NCBI GenBank assembly: GCA_018873245.2
Contig: JAEMBT020000004.1
Span: 7,605,073 to 7,669,072, forward strand
Length of the DNA stretch: 64,000 nt
Origin: Archegozetes longisetosus
Taxonomy: Eukaryota > Arthropoda > Arachnida > Sarcoptiformes > Trhypochthoniidae
Direction of reading: 5' to 3'
The translations under genes and the position numbers were made by a program. The notes below the pieces were generated by a model that saw nothing but the letters and a program-made list of their open reading frames with translations, made no database searches and was not told where the DNA came from. Positions 46,547-58,000 of the stretch are shown here, piece by piece. The first letter of the stretch is position 1. Every line of letters starts with the position of its first letter.

Positions 46547-46824
46547 AAGATGGGTATGCGCGGGTGGTTTGTAGTAAATTAAGATATAGGATAAAAAATA
46601 AATAAATAAACTCACCAATTGTTGTTGAAGATGAGAAGAGTTGAAATTTTCGACTTTAAGTCTTCATCAGCACATAGAAGAGAGAGAGAAAAAAGCAGTA
46701 TCAAAAGGCACAACAAATGGCGCCTTTTGTGTGTTGCTGTTGTTGTTGTGATGATTTAGGGGTTGTTTGCCACGTACCAAAACACGTATTAGTTCAAAAA
46801 GACTATGTTTGGAACGTGACAAAC
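46547..46824 (-). repeat. Penelope pseudo-LTR, left copy
   Basis: A direct repeat of 49724-49982, with small length differences including a GA-rich insertion (agagagagaaaaaagcag). It contains the palindromic acgtaccaaaacacgt stretch. Confidence 0.85.
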
Positions 46825-46891
46825 TTGACTTCGGGTGACCCGGGAGTGTCAGTGCCCGTCAGTCCAATGAACTGCCCTGAGTAGCGGGGTA

Positions 46892-49633
46892 TTACAGGAA
46901 GGAGAAGTCGCGGTTAAGGCCGGGGGGTATGTGGGTTCTAAGGGTAAAAATAATGCGAGACTCCAGTTCGAGTCTCTGTGATTCGGATGTGGGAGCGGGT
47001 CGGACGGCGGTTATTTTAAAATCAGAGGTGGAGTGGTTAGGGAGGTTAAAGTGGCAGGAGACTGATGTGTCCCTTTTGTTACGGATGTCACGAAGGTGTT
47101 CACCAGAGCGGTCAGACAGAGCCCGTCCAGTTTGTCCAACATAGGCGGATTGGCAACGGGAACATAGAATAGCGTAAATAATGCAACGGGAGGTACATGA
47201 GAAGTGGTGTCTAATCCGGACCGAGGAGGTTGAAGTGGTGATGTGCGGTAGTTGGAGAGTATAGGGACAGGTCCTACACCGTGGACGGGAGCAGGGGAAT
47301 GTCCCAGGGTTGGGCTCAGGCATACGGGGAGCTGTGAGCCGGGAGTGTACCAGTAGTTGTCGTAAGTTGGGGGGTCGTCGGTAGGAGTTGAGTGGTGCGT
47401 GAGGAAAGATTGGAGCGGTGTGGGGGTTGGTCTGAAGGATATCAGAAAAAAGGCGGCGCAGAGTGGAGGATATTGCCTTGGCATGGGGGTTATAGGTTAA
47501 GACTAACGGGGGACGATCATTCTGGGTACGGGATGCATGGGTGAGACAGTCCCTGCGGGAAAGGCGGGAGACGCGGTCAAAGGCCCGTTGAAGGATGTGG
47601 TCAGGATAGTCACGAGCGCGGAAGAAATCTAGCATTTGGAGGGATTGGGTTCTGAAATCGTCATCGTCTGAACACAGGCGACGGAGTCGGTGTAGTTGCG
47701 AGTAAGGGAGTGAACGTAGGAGATGCGGGGGGTGGAAGGATTTGAAGTTGAGAAATGTGTGGGCATCAGTAGACTTATAAAAGACCGATGTGGACAGGGA
47801 GGTTGAGTCATTAAGAATAGAGATTTTAATATCAAGGAACGGGAGTGAGGTAGGGGAGGTTTGGGTGGAGAAGGACAGAGAAGGGTGAATCCGGGTAAAG
47901 GAGGATATAAAGTGGGAGACATCGTCGGGAGGACAGGAGAAGAGGAGTAAGCAGTCGTCAATGTATCGACGGTAAAGGTCAGGTTGGAGTCCAACATACG
48001 TTGCAAAGAAGTCTTCCTCGAGGCCCGCCATGAAGAGACAAGCATAACTGGGGCCCATACGGGTGCCCATAGCCACGCCGGAAGTCTGGGCGAAGAACTG
48101 ACCGTCGAACTCAAACGCGTTAAGTCGAAGAACAAGTTCGGCGAGCCGGACGACGGCCGTGGTTGGGGGATCAGGGCTTGGTCTACGGGAGAGGAAACGG
48201 TGAAGGGTCTGGAGGCCATCGTTGTGGGGTATTACAGTATATAGAGATGTCACATCCATAGTGGCAATAGTACGGTAGGGACCGGTGAAAGAGAATGAGT
48301 CGAGTACATTGAGGGTGTGGGTGGTATCCTTTAGATAGGAGGGGGTTGCCTGGACGAGTGGTTGAAGTACCGTGTCAACGAAAGCTGAGATGATAGAGGT
48401 AGGGCAGGATGTAGTGGATACAATGGGTCGACCAGGGTTGTTGGGTTTGTGAATTTTGGGCAGGAAGTAAAGGCGGGAACACTTGGGTTCAGAGACAATT
48501 AGGCTGTGGGCTTTAGGGGGCAGGTCGCGGGATAAGATTAGTTCTGCTATGGTGTCCCGGACTTCGACTTGGTATGTCTCCGTGGGATCGGCTGGGATCC
48601 GGATGTAATGTGACGGGTTCGAGAGTTGCCGGTGGGCCTCTGCGATGTAAAGGTCCCGACGCCATACAACAACAGCACCACCCTTGTCAGCTGGTTTCAC
48701 GACGATGTCAGAGCGGGAGCGGAGGGACTGGAGAGCGGTGGTTCCAGCAGGGGTGATGTTAGGCCTGGTTTTGACCTGGGCGGTGAGTTGGGAGAGTTGG
48801 GATCGGCAAAGGTCGATAAAATGGGAAAGAGCTGGGGGTGTACTCGGTGGGTTCCATTTGGGTGGACGGGGATTGATTGTATCAAATATCGAGCGGGGTA
48901 CACCTGGGGTAGGGTGGTCATGGAAGTGGGCTTGGAGTCGGAGGCGGCGGAAAAAGCGCTCACAGTCGCGGTTGACTGCGAACAGATCAATGGTGGCGGG
49001 TGTGGGAGAGAATGATAGGCCGAGAGATAGTATCGATCTTTCGTCATTGGTTAGGGGGAGGTCGGATGGAATTGTAACCACCGTCTGGACACTGGGCAGA
49101 GGTGGTGAGGGGCGCGGTGGCGGACCGTACGAGAGGGATGCGAGTTTGTTGGTTTTGGTGGTATTGAGGTGGTTGAAAAGCCGTTGGTTAAGGGTACGGA
49201 CGAGGGATATAATGGAGAAGTAGGTGTAGGGGGGTTGTGAGCCTCTAAGGAAAGTCTTGTGGGTATTGATGGCTGCTGTAAGTTTCGGTAGTTCAGTAGT
49301 GTAGTGGCGGAGTGTGAGGGTCATGAGTTGGCGGGAGGCGCGGTTGAGGTGTCGAGTGATTATCGTATTGTCAGGGGTTGTGGGGGTGAAAGCGGGTCGG
49401 AAGCGGATTTCGAATCCTTTAGGGATTAGGTGGTGTCGAAGGCACGACCCGATGAATCGGACGTGTGAGCTATATCGGGTCTTCTTGGTGGTGGTGGTGT
49501 AGAGTGCTATGGCATGGTGACGGACAAGGGGTGGTAGTGATGCCGTCGCGACGTAGAAATCATTAAAAAGGCGGTGGGGTAGGGTGGTATGCCTGTAGGT
49601 TTTTGGATTGCGGTTGTGATCACTTTGGGTCAT
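46892..49633 (-). CDS. Penelope-like reverse transcriptase with GIY-YIG endonuclease
   Basis: An intact frame; from the ATG at 49633 (MTQSDHNRN) it gives 913 aa. The upstream part of the open frame lies in the pseudo-LTR and has no likely start. Order: Penelope N-terminal region with KPADKGGAVVVWRRD, RT motifs (SRLYFLPKIHKP; TMDVTSLYTVIP with the first catalytic Asp; SGVAMGTRMGPSYACLFM; RRYIDDCLLLF with the YxDD box; LPFLDIKI), a CxxxxCxxC linker (CSRPRCRTCPY) and a C-terminal GIY-YIG nuclease (YAILCSRCQSAYVGQTGR). It should copy the element RNA onto nicked DNA. No stop or frameshift was seen, so it may be active. Confidence 0.95.
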   Translation of the reverse strand: MTQSDHNRNPKTYRHTTLPHRLFNDFYVATASLPPLVRHHAIALYTTTTKKTRYSSHVRFIGSCLRHHLIPKGFEIRFRPAFTPTTPDNTIITRHLNRASRQLMTLTLRHYTTELPKLTAAINTHKTFLRGSQPPYTYFSIISLVRTLNQRLFNHLNTTKTNKLASLSYGPPPRPSPPLPSVQTVVTIPSDLPLTNDERSILSLGLSFSPTPATIDLFAVNRDCERFFRRLRLQAHFHDHPTPGVPRSIFDTINPRPPKWNPPSTPPALSHFIDLCRSQLSQLTAQVKTRPNITPAGTTALQSLRSRSDIVVKPADKGGAVVVWRRDLYIAEAHRQLSNPSHYIRIPADPTETYQVEVRDTIAELILSRDLPPKAHSLIVSEPKCSRLYFLPKIHKPNNPGRPIVSTTSCPTSIISAFVDTVLQPLVQATPSYLKDTTHTLNVLDSFSFTGPYRTIATMDVTSLYTVIPHNDGLQTLHRFLSRRPSPDPPTTAVVRLAELVLRLNAFEFDGQFFAQTSGVAMGTRMGPSYACLFMAGLEEDFFATYVGLQPDLYRRYIDDCLLLFSCPPDDVSHFISSFTRIHPSLSFSTQTSPTSLPFLDIKISILNDSTSLSTSVFYKSTDAHTFLNFKSFHPPHLLRSLPYSQLHRLRRLCSDDDDFRTQSLQMLDFFRARDYPDHILQRAFDRVSRLSRRDCLTHASRTQNDRPPLVLTYNPHAKAISSTLRRLFSDILQTNPHTAPIFPHAPLNSYRRPPNLRQLLVHSRLTAPRMPEPNPGTFPCSRPRCRTCPYTLQLPHITTSTSSVRIRHHFSCTSRCIIYAILCSRCQSAYVGQTGRALSDRSGEHLRDIRNKRDTSVSCHFNLPNHSTSDFKITAVRPAPTSESQRLELESRIIFTLRTHIPPGLNRDFSFL

Positions 49634-49723
49634 TGTGAATGAGTTAAGGAATAAAAAGAAGTAAAGAAATAATAGATAAAAATAGACAAAAATAATGGAC
49701 GCGCGGTATAGATTTAATAATGA

Positions 49724-49982
49724 AAGATGGGTATGCGCGGGTGGTTTGTAGTAAATTAAGATATAGGATAAAAAATAAATAAATAAACTCACCAATTGTT
49801 GTTGAAGATGAGAAGAGTTGAAATTTTCGACTTTAAGTCTTCATCAGCACATAGAAGAGACAGTATCAAAGGCACAACAAATGGCGCCTTTTGTGTGTTG
49901 TTGTTGTTGTGATGATTTAGGTTGTTTGCCACGTACCAAAACACGTATTAGTTCAAAAGACTATGTTTGGAACGTGACAAAC
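49724..49982 (-). repeat. Penelope pseudo-LTR, right copy
   Basis: A direct repeat of the left copy. Its last bases (ctatgtttggaacgtgac) are immediately followed by an inverted partial copy running to 50138, making a large hairpin centred near 49980. Confidence 0.85.
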
Positions 49983-50153
49983 ATAGTCTTTGAACTAATA
50001 CGTGTTTTGGTACGTGGCAAACAACCCTAAATCATCACAACAACAACAGCAACACACCGCCATTTGTTGCCTGATACTGCTGTGATGAAGTCGAAAATTT
50101 CAACTCTTCATTTGGTTTATTTATTTATCCTATATCTTAAACACTTTTGAGGG

Positions 50154-51234
50154 TTTTATGCTTAGCTTAAAGAGTGTTTCAAAGTTGAAAAGTAAAGTAA
50201 AATTAAGTCACATTAATATATAATAATTTTTAATCCACAATAAAGATTTTAATATGCAAAATAATCAATTATATATAATTTAAAGAATCTTTATTATTTT
50301 TTGTTTATATGATTAAAAAGTTGAAAGTACTGGACTTTCATTTATACATATATAGATATAATGAGATGCATTCATACATTAGATTATGAATTAATTACAA
50401 CTAGGGTTAGAATTATGTGCGAACTCATAAAGAAATAATAGTAAATGAGAAACAAGTTCTATAACTTCTCATTAACTTATCAACAAAACCCTCAGATTCC
50501 GGAAAAGTAGAAAAGAAAAAAGATTTTAACGATCAAGAAAACGAGTTAAAGGGTTAGAATTAAGCTCCATTTGAACGAAATTATATTTCATATGATGTCC
50601 CTAATTTATACCCTCTAAGTTGCCATATTCTTCCTAGATTTTGCTATTCCACTTCCCGAATCTGAGGACTCTGCTTATCAATTAATGATAATTACAAGAG
50701 TTTGACCATAACTGATGTCAAATGTAATCTACTTTGTTCAGGACCTAAACACGTATCTACGTATTCAGTCTTAAGTTGAGTGAAACGCATTTTCACTTGA
50801 GCGAATTCTATTTTAAATCTAGCATTTGTTGAGTCTATCGATAATTTACTAACAGATCTTATGTATGAATTATAACTCAAATAAGAACTATTGGATCCGT
50901 TATAATTCTTATCAAATAATCTCTATTTTTAAAACATCAATTAATAGATCAAATTTATAAAATTAATGTGTAATACATTCGAATTATAAAATTTGTTATT
51001 TAAATTGTTGCATTATATTGGGCGTGAATAAAAGTGTTATATTTCTTGAGGAAAATATTTAGTCGTATAGAAACTAAGAATTAGTTTTCGAATCAAAATA
51101 TCGCTTAAACGAAGTTGACAATTTTTAACTTTACTAAAAATGATTTCAATAAATATTTCTCTATTTTATGCCTAATAAGACAAATAAAATCTTCTAATTA
51201 GAATCTAATCTGATAATAAGCCAACAGTGGGCGT
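50154..51234. other. Intergenic, nothing recognised
   Basis: AT-rich sequence between the Penelope element and the pseudokinase duplicate. No gene or repeat was recognised. Confidence 0.5.
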
Positions 51235-51439
51235 AGAATACAAATCAATTAATTTTAATCTGAAAGAGAATTACTTTGATCGCTTTGGAGTTGGCTTCAA
51301 TGTTCTGACGGTTTATGCCAACATTCAAAACTTCTTCAACGCTAAGAATCTTAACGACTCAATAGTTGTTTTCATTCGAATGTGTGTTTGCACTGAAGTT
51401 GTTATTAACCGAAGTGTTCTCTCGGTTTACAAATTCTCT

Positions 51440-51950
51440 CTGATTTCATTTGATGAACCTCTTGTGAACCTCTGAAGAGCCGCCACTAGATGTTCAAACT
51501 TGCAGATAAAATCATTGCTGATAAACTGAATTCGTGACTTTTGATGTCAAATTTTTGTCCACATTCTCTCTATTTTCCTGAACAGGTTTTTGATGACTGC
51601 CTTCCAATACAACATAAGCGCAAACTTACGAAAGCGGTCCTAAGTCTGGTCTGGTCCTTAACACAACCAAATTCCGCGACTTCAAATGTTTTTAACAACA
51701 ATTGAATTGAAAAGTGAAGAATTGGTTTGTTAGTCACAAATATTTTGTTGCTACTGTTGTAAATTTAATTATAGTTTGAATTTTACAACTCGTTAATAAA
51801 CAAATTGAAGACATGATTTTGTATAGTTAATGATTGTCATTTACAACAATATTAACCAATACTCCACTTAGATCAATAAATATTTGAGTTGATCCAATAA
51901 AATCATAATAAACTCAATTTTAAGGCAGACTTTTTGAATGTTGTAAGATT
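51440..51950 (-). pseudogene. Decayed duplicate of the pseudokinase 5' end
   Basis: Read on the minus strand, this matches the pseudokinase gene and its 5' flank. 51.70-51.95 kb corresponds to 28.26-28.48 kb (5' flank), and 51.50-51.70 kb to 28.01-28.25 kb (start of the coding region, GGAAGGCAGTCATC shared exactly). A short piece near 51440-51475 matches the codons for LLRGSQGI at 27.54 kb. The segment between those two parts is deleted. The equivalent of the ATG at 28225 reads GCG, and there are several indels, so it cannot encode the protein. Confidence 0.75.
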
Positions 51951-52287
51951 GCGTTTTAATATTTACAGCATCGATTTTGCTGACATTTTGTTGGAACTCA
52001 GTTATTTTTTATTTTGGGGTCTGAATATATTTTATAAACCAATTAAGAAAATTATAAGTTCTATTGCTTCTAGTGATTTGTTAAGGAATAGGAATTAGAA
52101 AATAGAAAAACTTGTTACAAGTTTTTAAGAATCATTAAGCTTGTATTTGTCGCGAGAGGGAGTCATCAGTTTTCATGTTTTCATTTGGCTTATAATTGTA
52201 TTTCAATAAAAATATTGTGAAACAACCCATTGATGTAATAAGAAATAACTTGTTGTGAATTTATATCAAATTGAAATTAGCCAAATT
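51951..52287. promoter_or_regulatory. 5' flank of MTMR9
   Basis: AT-rich, with similarity to the pseudokinase 5' flank possibly extending into the first 100 bp. No defined promoter motif. Confidence 0.35.
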
Positions 52288-55082
52288 ATGGAATTTGCAG
52301 AATTGATAAAGACTCCAAAGTTAGATGGGGTCACTCTTTGGGGACCACTTAATCAATCAATGGAAGGAACTCTTTGTATAACTAGTCACCACTTAATCGT
52401 TTCGTCTAGAACTGATCCAACTCAAGAATTATGGGTATTATTCATCACTATATCACCTTTTTAAATATGATTCGCTAATTTATTGTTCTAATTGACTGCA
52501 AAGCTATTACACTCGATGGTAGATATAGTTGAACGCAAATTGAATCCAAATTCGAGCGGTGGAACTGTTGTCTTGAAGTGCAAAGATTTTCGTATAATCA
52601 GTTTAGACATAAGTGGTTTAAATGAATTCAATAACGTCTCCAATTCGATCGAGTGGTTGTCTAATTTAGACGATCCAAGACTTCTTTACCCTCACTTTTA
52701 TCGAGCTATGTTTGACTTTGTCGAAGACGGTTGGACTGCATTTCAAGTCGAACACGAATTTTCTAATATCTTGATGTTTACTGACGAGTGGAGAATCAGT
52801 TACGTTAACCAAAACTTTGCTGTAATTCAACTCATTCTTCAACTTTTGTTTTTTGCAATACTTTATCAAATTTTGCTATGGTTTTGACAAGTTTTGCATT
52901 TATTTATTTAATTGAAAGGTGTGTCCGTCATACCCCGAAGCAGTGATAGTTCCCAAGTCTATTGATGATGAATGTCTCATAGCGATCGCATCGTTTCGTT
53001 GTTTGGGAAGATTTCCAGTTTTGAGTTATTTTCATAAAAATACTAAAGTATTCCAAATTTATTTATTGAACTTTTCATTTTCGATAATTGTATGCCTTAA
53101 AAACATTTTTAGACTGTGTTACTTCGAAGCGGTCAACCAATGGTTGGTACTAATTCTAAACGGTGTAAAGAAGACGAAAAGTTAATTAACACAGTTCTTG
53201 GATCGGGAAAACGCGGTTATATTATAGAAACTCGAACACAAAATTTGGCACAACTTGCGCGCACTAAAGGTCCGACGACTGATCCAAAAATGTTTTTAGC
53301 AATATTTATATAGCAATAAATATTTAATTTTTACGATAAAAAGGCGGTGGATTTGAGCCAGAAGTACACTACCCGTTGTGGCGTAGAGTTCATAAACCAA
53401 TCGATCGACACTCGACTTTATTGGACTCATTAAGTAAACTAATCGAAGGTATATTTCTCAATCTTTAAAACAAACAACTAACTTATGGTTAAATGTTTGT
53501 CATAGCTTGTAATGACACGAGCACATCAATGGACAAGTGGTTATCACGATTAGAGTCTTGTGGTTGGCTCACGCATATCAAAGATGTGTTGAGCAGTGCG
53601 TGTTTGGTCGCACAATGTATGGATCAGGAAGGTTTGCATCAATTAATTTACATGTTTAGTTTCAATATTTTCCGGCCATAACTGAATTTTGATTGAAATT
53701 CGTACAAAAGCGGCCTCAGTGTTAGTTCACGGGGCAGAGGGTATGGATTCAACGCTTCAAGTCTGTTCGTTAACTCAAGTCATTCTGAACCCTGACTGTC
53801 GTACTGTTCATGGATTTGAGGCATTAATAGAACGCGAATGGTTACAAGCGGGACATCCGTTCGCCACTCGTTGCAAACACAGCGCATATACGATTCCAAG
53901 TGCTCGAACTCGTGAACAGTCACCAATATTTTTGGTTTTTCTGGACTGTGTTTACCAAATCTACAATCAATTTTCGTGTTCTTTCGAATTTAACGAAAAG
54001 TTTTTGTTACTTTTGTTTGAACATACGTATGCCTCACAATTCGGCACTTTCTTAGGCAATTGTGTCAAAGATAGAAAAGACATGAATTTCGCTAAGAAGA
54101 CAGTATCGCTCTGGTCTTACGTCAATCGGCCGGGAGTTATTCATGAATTCTTGAACCCGGCCTATGAACCAAATAACAAAGTGATTTGGCCTTCAGTTGC
54201 ACCACAGAGTCTGGTTTGTTTAGAAATTATGTAGTTTGTTTCAAATATTTACAGTAATCTATTTATGAGTTATATTCATCTAGTAGAAACTTTAGTTTTT
54301 ATAGTAAACTTACATATTGTTGTGGATTGTGCCCATATTATCACCATAGTTAGGAAAATGTAAGATTATTTTACAAGTTTTGAGACATATTCTATGCTTT
54401 TCTTAGTTGATTAATATAGATAACGGCATGATTAATCAAATGTTTATCAAATATTCATATGATAAAGACGGAGTATGTCTCATAACTTATAGGAAAATCT
54501 TACATTTTCCTAACTATGACTGTCGCATAAACATCAAGTTACTTTAAGCTAAGTTAGCGATCATGTGAGCGCGATCCGCATTACCGTCGTGAGAACTAAC
54601 TTAAGCTGACACCACAAAATTGCTAGTAAATCAATAAATAACAAAGTTTTATTTGATTGATTGATCAAACTTCAAATTTATAGAACTCAAAATTCAATTA
54701 TTCTGAAAAGAATGTATGAATTGTTTTTGCTAAAATTATCTTGTTCAATTTGTTCAAACTTTACTAAAAAATTAATAGATTTAAATATTAGTACTAATAT
54801 TATTCATACAAACTATTGACAAATAGGAGCTCTGGCAAGGAATATATCTTCGATGGATTATCGATCAAAAACCTCAAAACGACGCCTGGAATAGAATTGC
54901 CGAAATTAAATCTTACGAAAAAGAACTAAAAATCAAAGCTGCTCGACTTCGGAGGTCAGAATCATTACTTCACTTCTCATAATAATTATTAAATTGTTTG
55001 TTTTATATTATTTGTTTTTGAATTGATTAGAAACCTGATTGATCTGACAGCAAATCGTAACTCCTTAAATACAAAAGAATAG
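52288..55082 (+). CDS. MTMR9: Myotubularin-related protein 9 (inactive phosphatase)
   Basis: Nine exons: 52288-52434, 52504-52821, 52919-53047, 53113-53269, 53344-53448, 53506-53631, 53711-54213, 54827-54954 and 55031-55082. All are in phase and give 554 aa (human 549). It starts MEFAELIKTPKLDGV, the family start, with a PH-GRAM domain followed by the myotubularin phosphatase fold (VCPSYPEAVIVPKSIDDE, RCKEDEKL, KWLSRLESCGWLTHIK, WLQAGHPFATRC, WPSVAPQSL). The CX5R loop reads HGAEGMDST, so the nucleophilic Cys and Arg are absent, as in animal MTMR9. It acts as a regulatory partner of active MTMR6/7/8, which remove 3-phosphate from PI3P and PI(3,5)P2. The last exons give the short C-terminal helix. 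Intron 7 (613 bp) carries a MITE. The exon 4 donor (GTCCGA) is weak. Confidence 0.95.
54345..54518. mobile_element. 174-bp MITE in MTMR9 intron 7
   Basis: Ends CATAGTTAGGAAAATGTAAG and the inverse CTTACATTTTCCTAACTATG. The inner arms also pair (gagacatattc and gagtatgtctc). A TA target is possible. No coding frame. Confidence 0.7.
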
Positions 55083-58000
55083 AATTTAGCGATTCGCTCA
55101 TAAATATGCTGTACCGCAAGTACTAAAAACAAAATTTATTTATTACGTTATAAAAACAGAAATCATTTATGTTACCAAATTTGTCAAATTCCATTGGATT
55201 CGAGATATCTTTCATAGAATTTTTCTTTTGTCTGAAATTCTTTCTACTGAAATCTGTCAAAAAGTGTTTTAGAAGAATTTACTAAAATAATTGTATCTCC
55301 AAGAATTATAATTTCTCAATATCAGAGATCTTGATCTTGATCTTGAATATACTCTACTGTAATTTGACGGAACGACTAACGGATGATCGATTGCAAGATT
55401 GGAAAAATAAATTTTTTAATCATATTATTTACTAACTATTATTTATTATTAATGTTAATTGTTCCTTGTGTCAAAACAATTGATTTTATACAATTGTTTA
55501 TACAGTTGAATTGACAAATCCCAAAGTATTAAAATATATTTTATATTAATGTAATATTTATTTATATTTATATATTCAATAAAATTGACTTAACATGGAC
55601 AACTGCTACGCAAGATTTTTCAACATAATTATTGAAACATGATCAAATTGTATTGTGAGTGTAGTTTAAGTGTACTGTATATATTGTTGAACTAACTGTT
55701 CCTATGCGCTTGAGAGTTGATCAATGTTTTCCATAATAACAGTAGCAATTGCTAGTGAGTAATCAATTATTAAAAGTAACAATTTTTTTATATTCAAAAT
55801 GTAGTTATATTATATTAAATTATTTGAAATAGTTGAACAACTCAATTATATTATGAGATATACATTGGAATTAATTAGATTCTGATCAACAAACAAACCT
55901 GAAAATAATTGATTAGAATTTGATTAACTTATATTTACTTATTTTTGAAATGCAAACACAAGCTTACGGTTGAATTGGTTTATATGATAATAGCTTTTAA
56001 AAGCATCTATAAGTCACAAAACTTGTCATTATAAATATTATTTATTAGTTTCGATTACATAAATTGCTTTCAAGTCTATTGTACTGAACCCTAATTTAAT
56101 ATAGGAATAAGTTGTAAAATTTGATGGTTATCTCATATGCAATTAGTTGAGTTGAGTTAATAGTCCATAGTTTGTTTTTTCAGTCATACTTTTGTAGAGC
56201 ATGGCTCTGTTTGTGGTTCAAATAATAACTGTATGCACAGTTAGTCATTATATAAATTTATTTTCTATTCAAACTTATCGAAATAAAAGGTTATGCGAAT
56301 AATACTGCTTTTAATGTAGTTCGTAATTCATACATACATGCGATGCATTCCTAACTTGACTTGGCTGAAGCTTTAATAATTTATTTGTTTGGTTCAATGC
56401 AGTTGATTCGATGCACACATCCATCCATTCTTTTATATTTTGATTCCCCGTTTTCATTAAAACTTTTTGATAGCAGGATTCCTAATGAATCGCACTCCGA
56501 TTTAGATAATGAAAAAAGAATTCTAGAGACTAGTGCATTAACAACTAAATGGAATATTGCTAAGGATTTTCACTCAAAATTGCCGATCGAAGTCTATGGC
56601 ACAGGAGAAGGGAGTCATTGTCAATATGAAAGGATAGTTATTGCATATAACTCTGCATTACTAGTAGTAATCTTTACTGATTTATAATGAAAAGGTGCTA
56701 CTAATACACTTGTACTGTCTTTTTATTGATTTTGTTTGGGGCTTACGAAGCTTTATATTAGCAAAAAAGTTATTTTATTAGAAAGAACTACTTCCATTCA
56801 AAGCTATATATTTTCATTCATTATTATTTTCAGAAAAGCACTCGATTTTAATAGTTGTCAATCGATTTTCGCTTACATTGTGATTTTCAGATACTTTACT
56901 AAGAATAGCACGTTTATAACAATGTTTAAGTTGTCTAACGAATCTATCGAACAAGTTTTATAGTTCAAACTTTTCAATTTGTATTATACTATTTTTAAAT
57001 CAATCATTTTAGCGCAAACATATAACAATTTTTTCAACAATTCAAATTGAAGTGATGACTAGCCCAAGTTTTTGGCCAATGTTTGGCTCATTTCTATTGA
57101 TTGCTTATATATTTTTTGATGATCGTGCTGTATAGCGCTCATTAAAATATAAATATAAGGGTTTGACAAACTTCAGCTAAAATTTAACGAATTGATTTAT
57201 TCACATAATGTTGGAATAATAAGGTTCTAGCTTTTAGCACGAAAAACAATAAAATAGAAGTAATAATAGAGTCTCTCTAATCTAGGTCTCGCAATATGTG
57301 ATATTGAAGCGATAATGAAATCTAATGCTGGCTTTTTAAAGCTATTATATTGAAAATGCTTTCAGAGTGAACAAACATAGTTAATGAAAGAGCAAAAAGA
57401 ACTTGGATTCATTGGTATGCTTGCCTCTAATCTTTAAAATACAAACTTGACAAACCGTTCTAGTCATAAACTATGAGTTCAAATCAGGATTTAAGCGCTT
57501 CTTGAGCGTTAGCAAGACATTAGTTAATTATGCGCTGTCACACATTCAGTCATTAAACAGAAAAGCAAAGCGAGACTCAGTATTAGAGATCAGTTTTCTC
57601 ACATTATAGTTAGATATCCTTTTATTGGTTGAAGTTTGTTGGATTAAAACTTGTACTTTAGTACCATATCATTTAGTTATCGCATCGATGCGAACAAACT
57701 GTTTGATCAGATCATTTTACATTTGGGTTTTCCCTCGAGTAAAAAGGAAAAGAGCAAAATCCAATAAATTGAGAAAAGAAGCTATACTTTAGCGCATATC
57801 GTGAAAGGTGACAAATTTTCATCAACTAAAATCGATTTTGATGCATCAGGTACTGTACCATAACTTCACGCTATGTAAAGAAATAAGTGAAACCTATATA
57901 TATATATATAGAGTTCTATATATGCTCTAATAGAGAAGGGAAGCAGAGTTAGAGCGTTAGCAATGCTACTGGTATTAAAGTTACTCGCAATCAATGTTCA

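Larger units (their letters stand above)
46547..50138 (-). mobile_element. Penelope-like retroelement, near full length
   Basis: About 3.6 kb between two copies of AAACACTTTTGAGGG (46532-46546 and 50139-50153), a 15-bp target duplication. A pseudo-LTR of about 260-280 bp is repeated in direct orientation (46547-46824 and 49724-49982), and a third, inverted partial copy closes the right side (49979-50138), as seen in Penelope elements. The single ORF reads on the minus strand. Base composition is clearly GC-richer than the surrounding DNA. Confidence 0.93.

Noticed and set aside
47984..49223. Several plus-strand open frames of 60-180 codons
   Set aside because: They are shadows of the GC-rich Penelope ORF in the opposite strand, Gly/Arg/Val-rich with no motifs.
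51227..51475. Plus-strand frame of 82 codons
   Set aside because: Its right end is antisense to the decayed pseudokinase duplicate and the rest has no feature.
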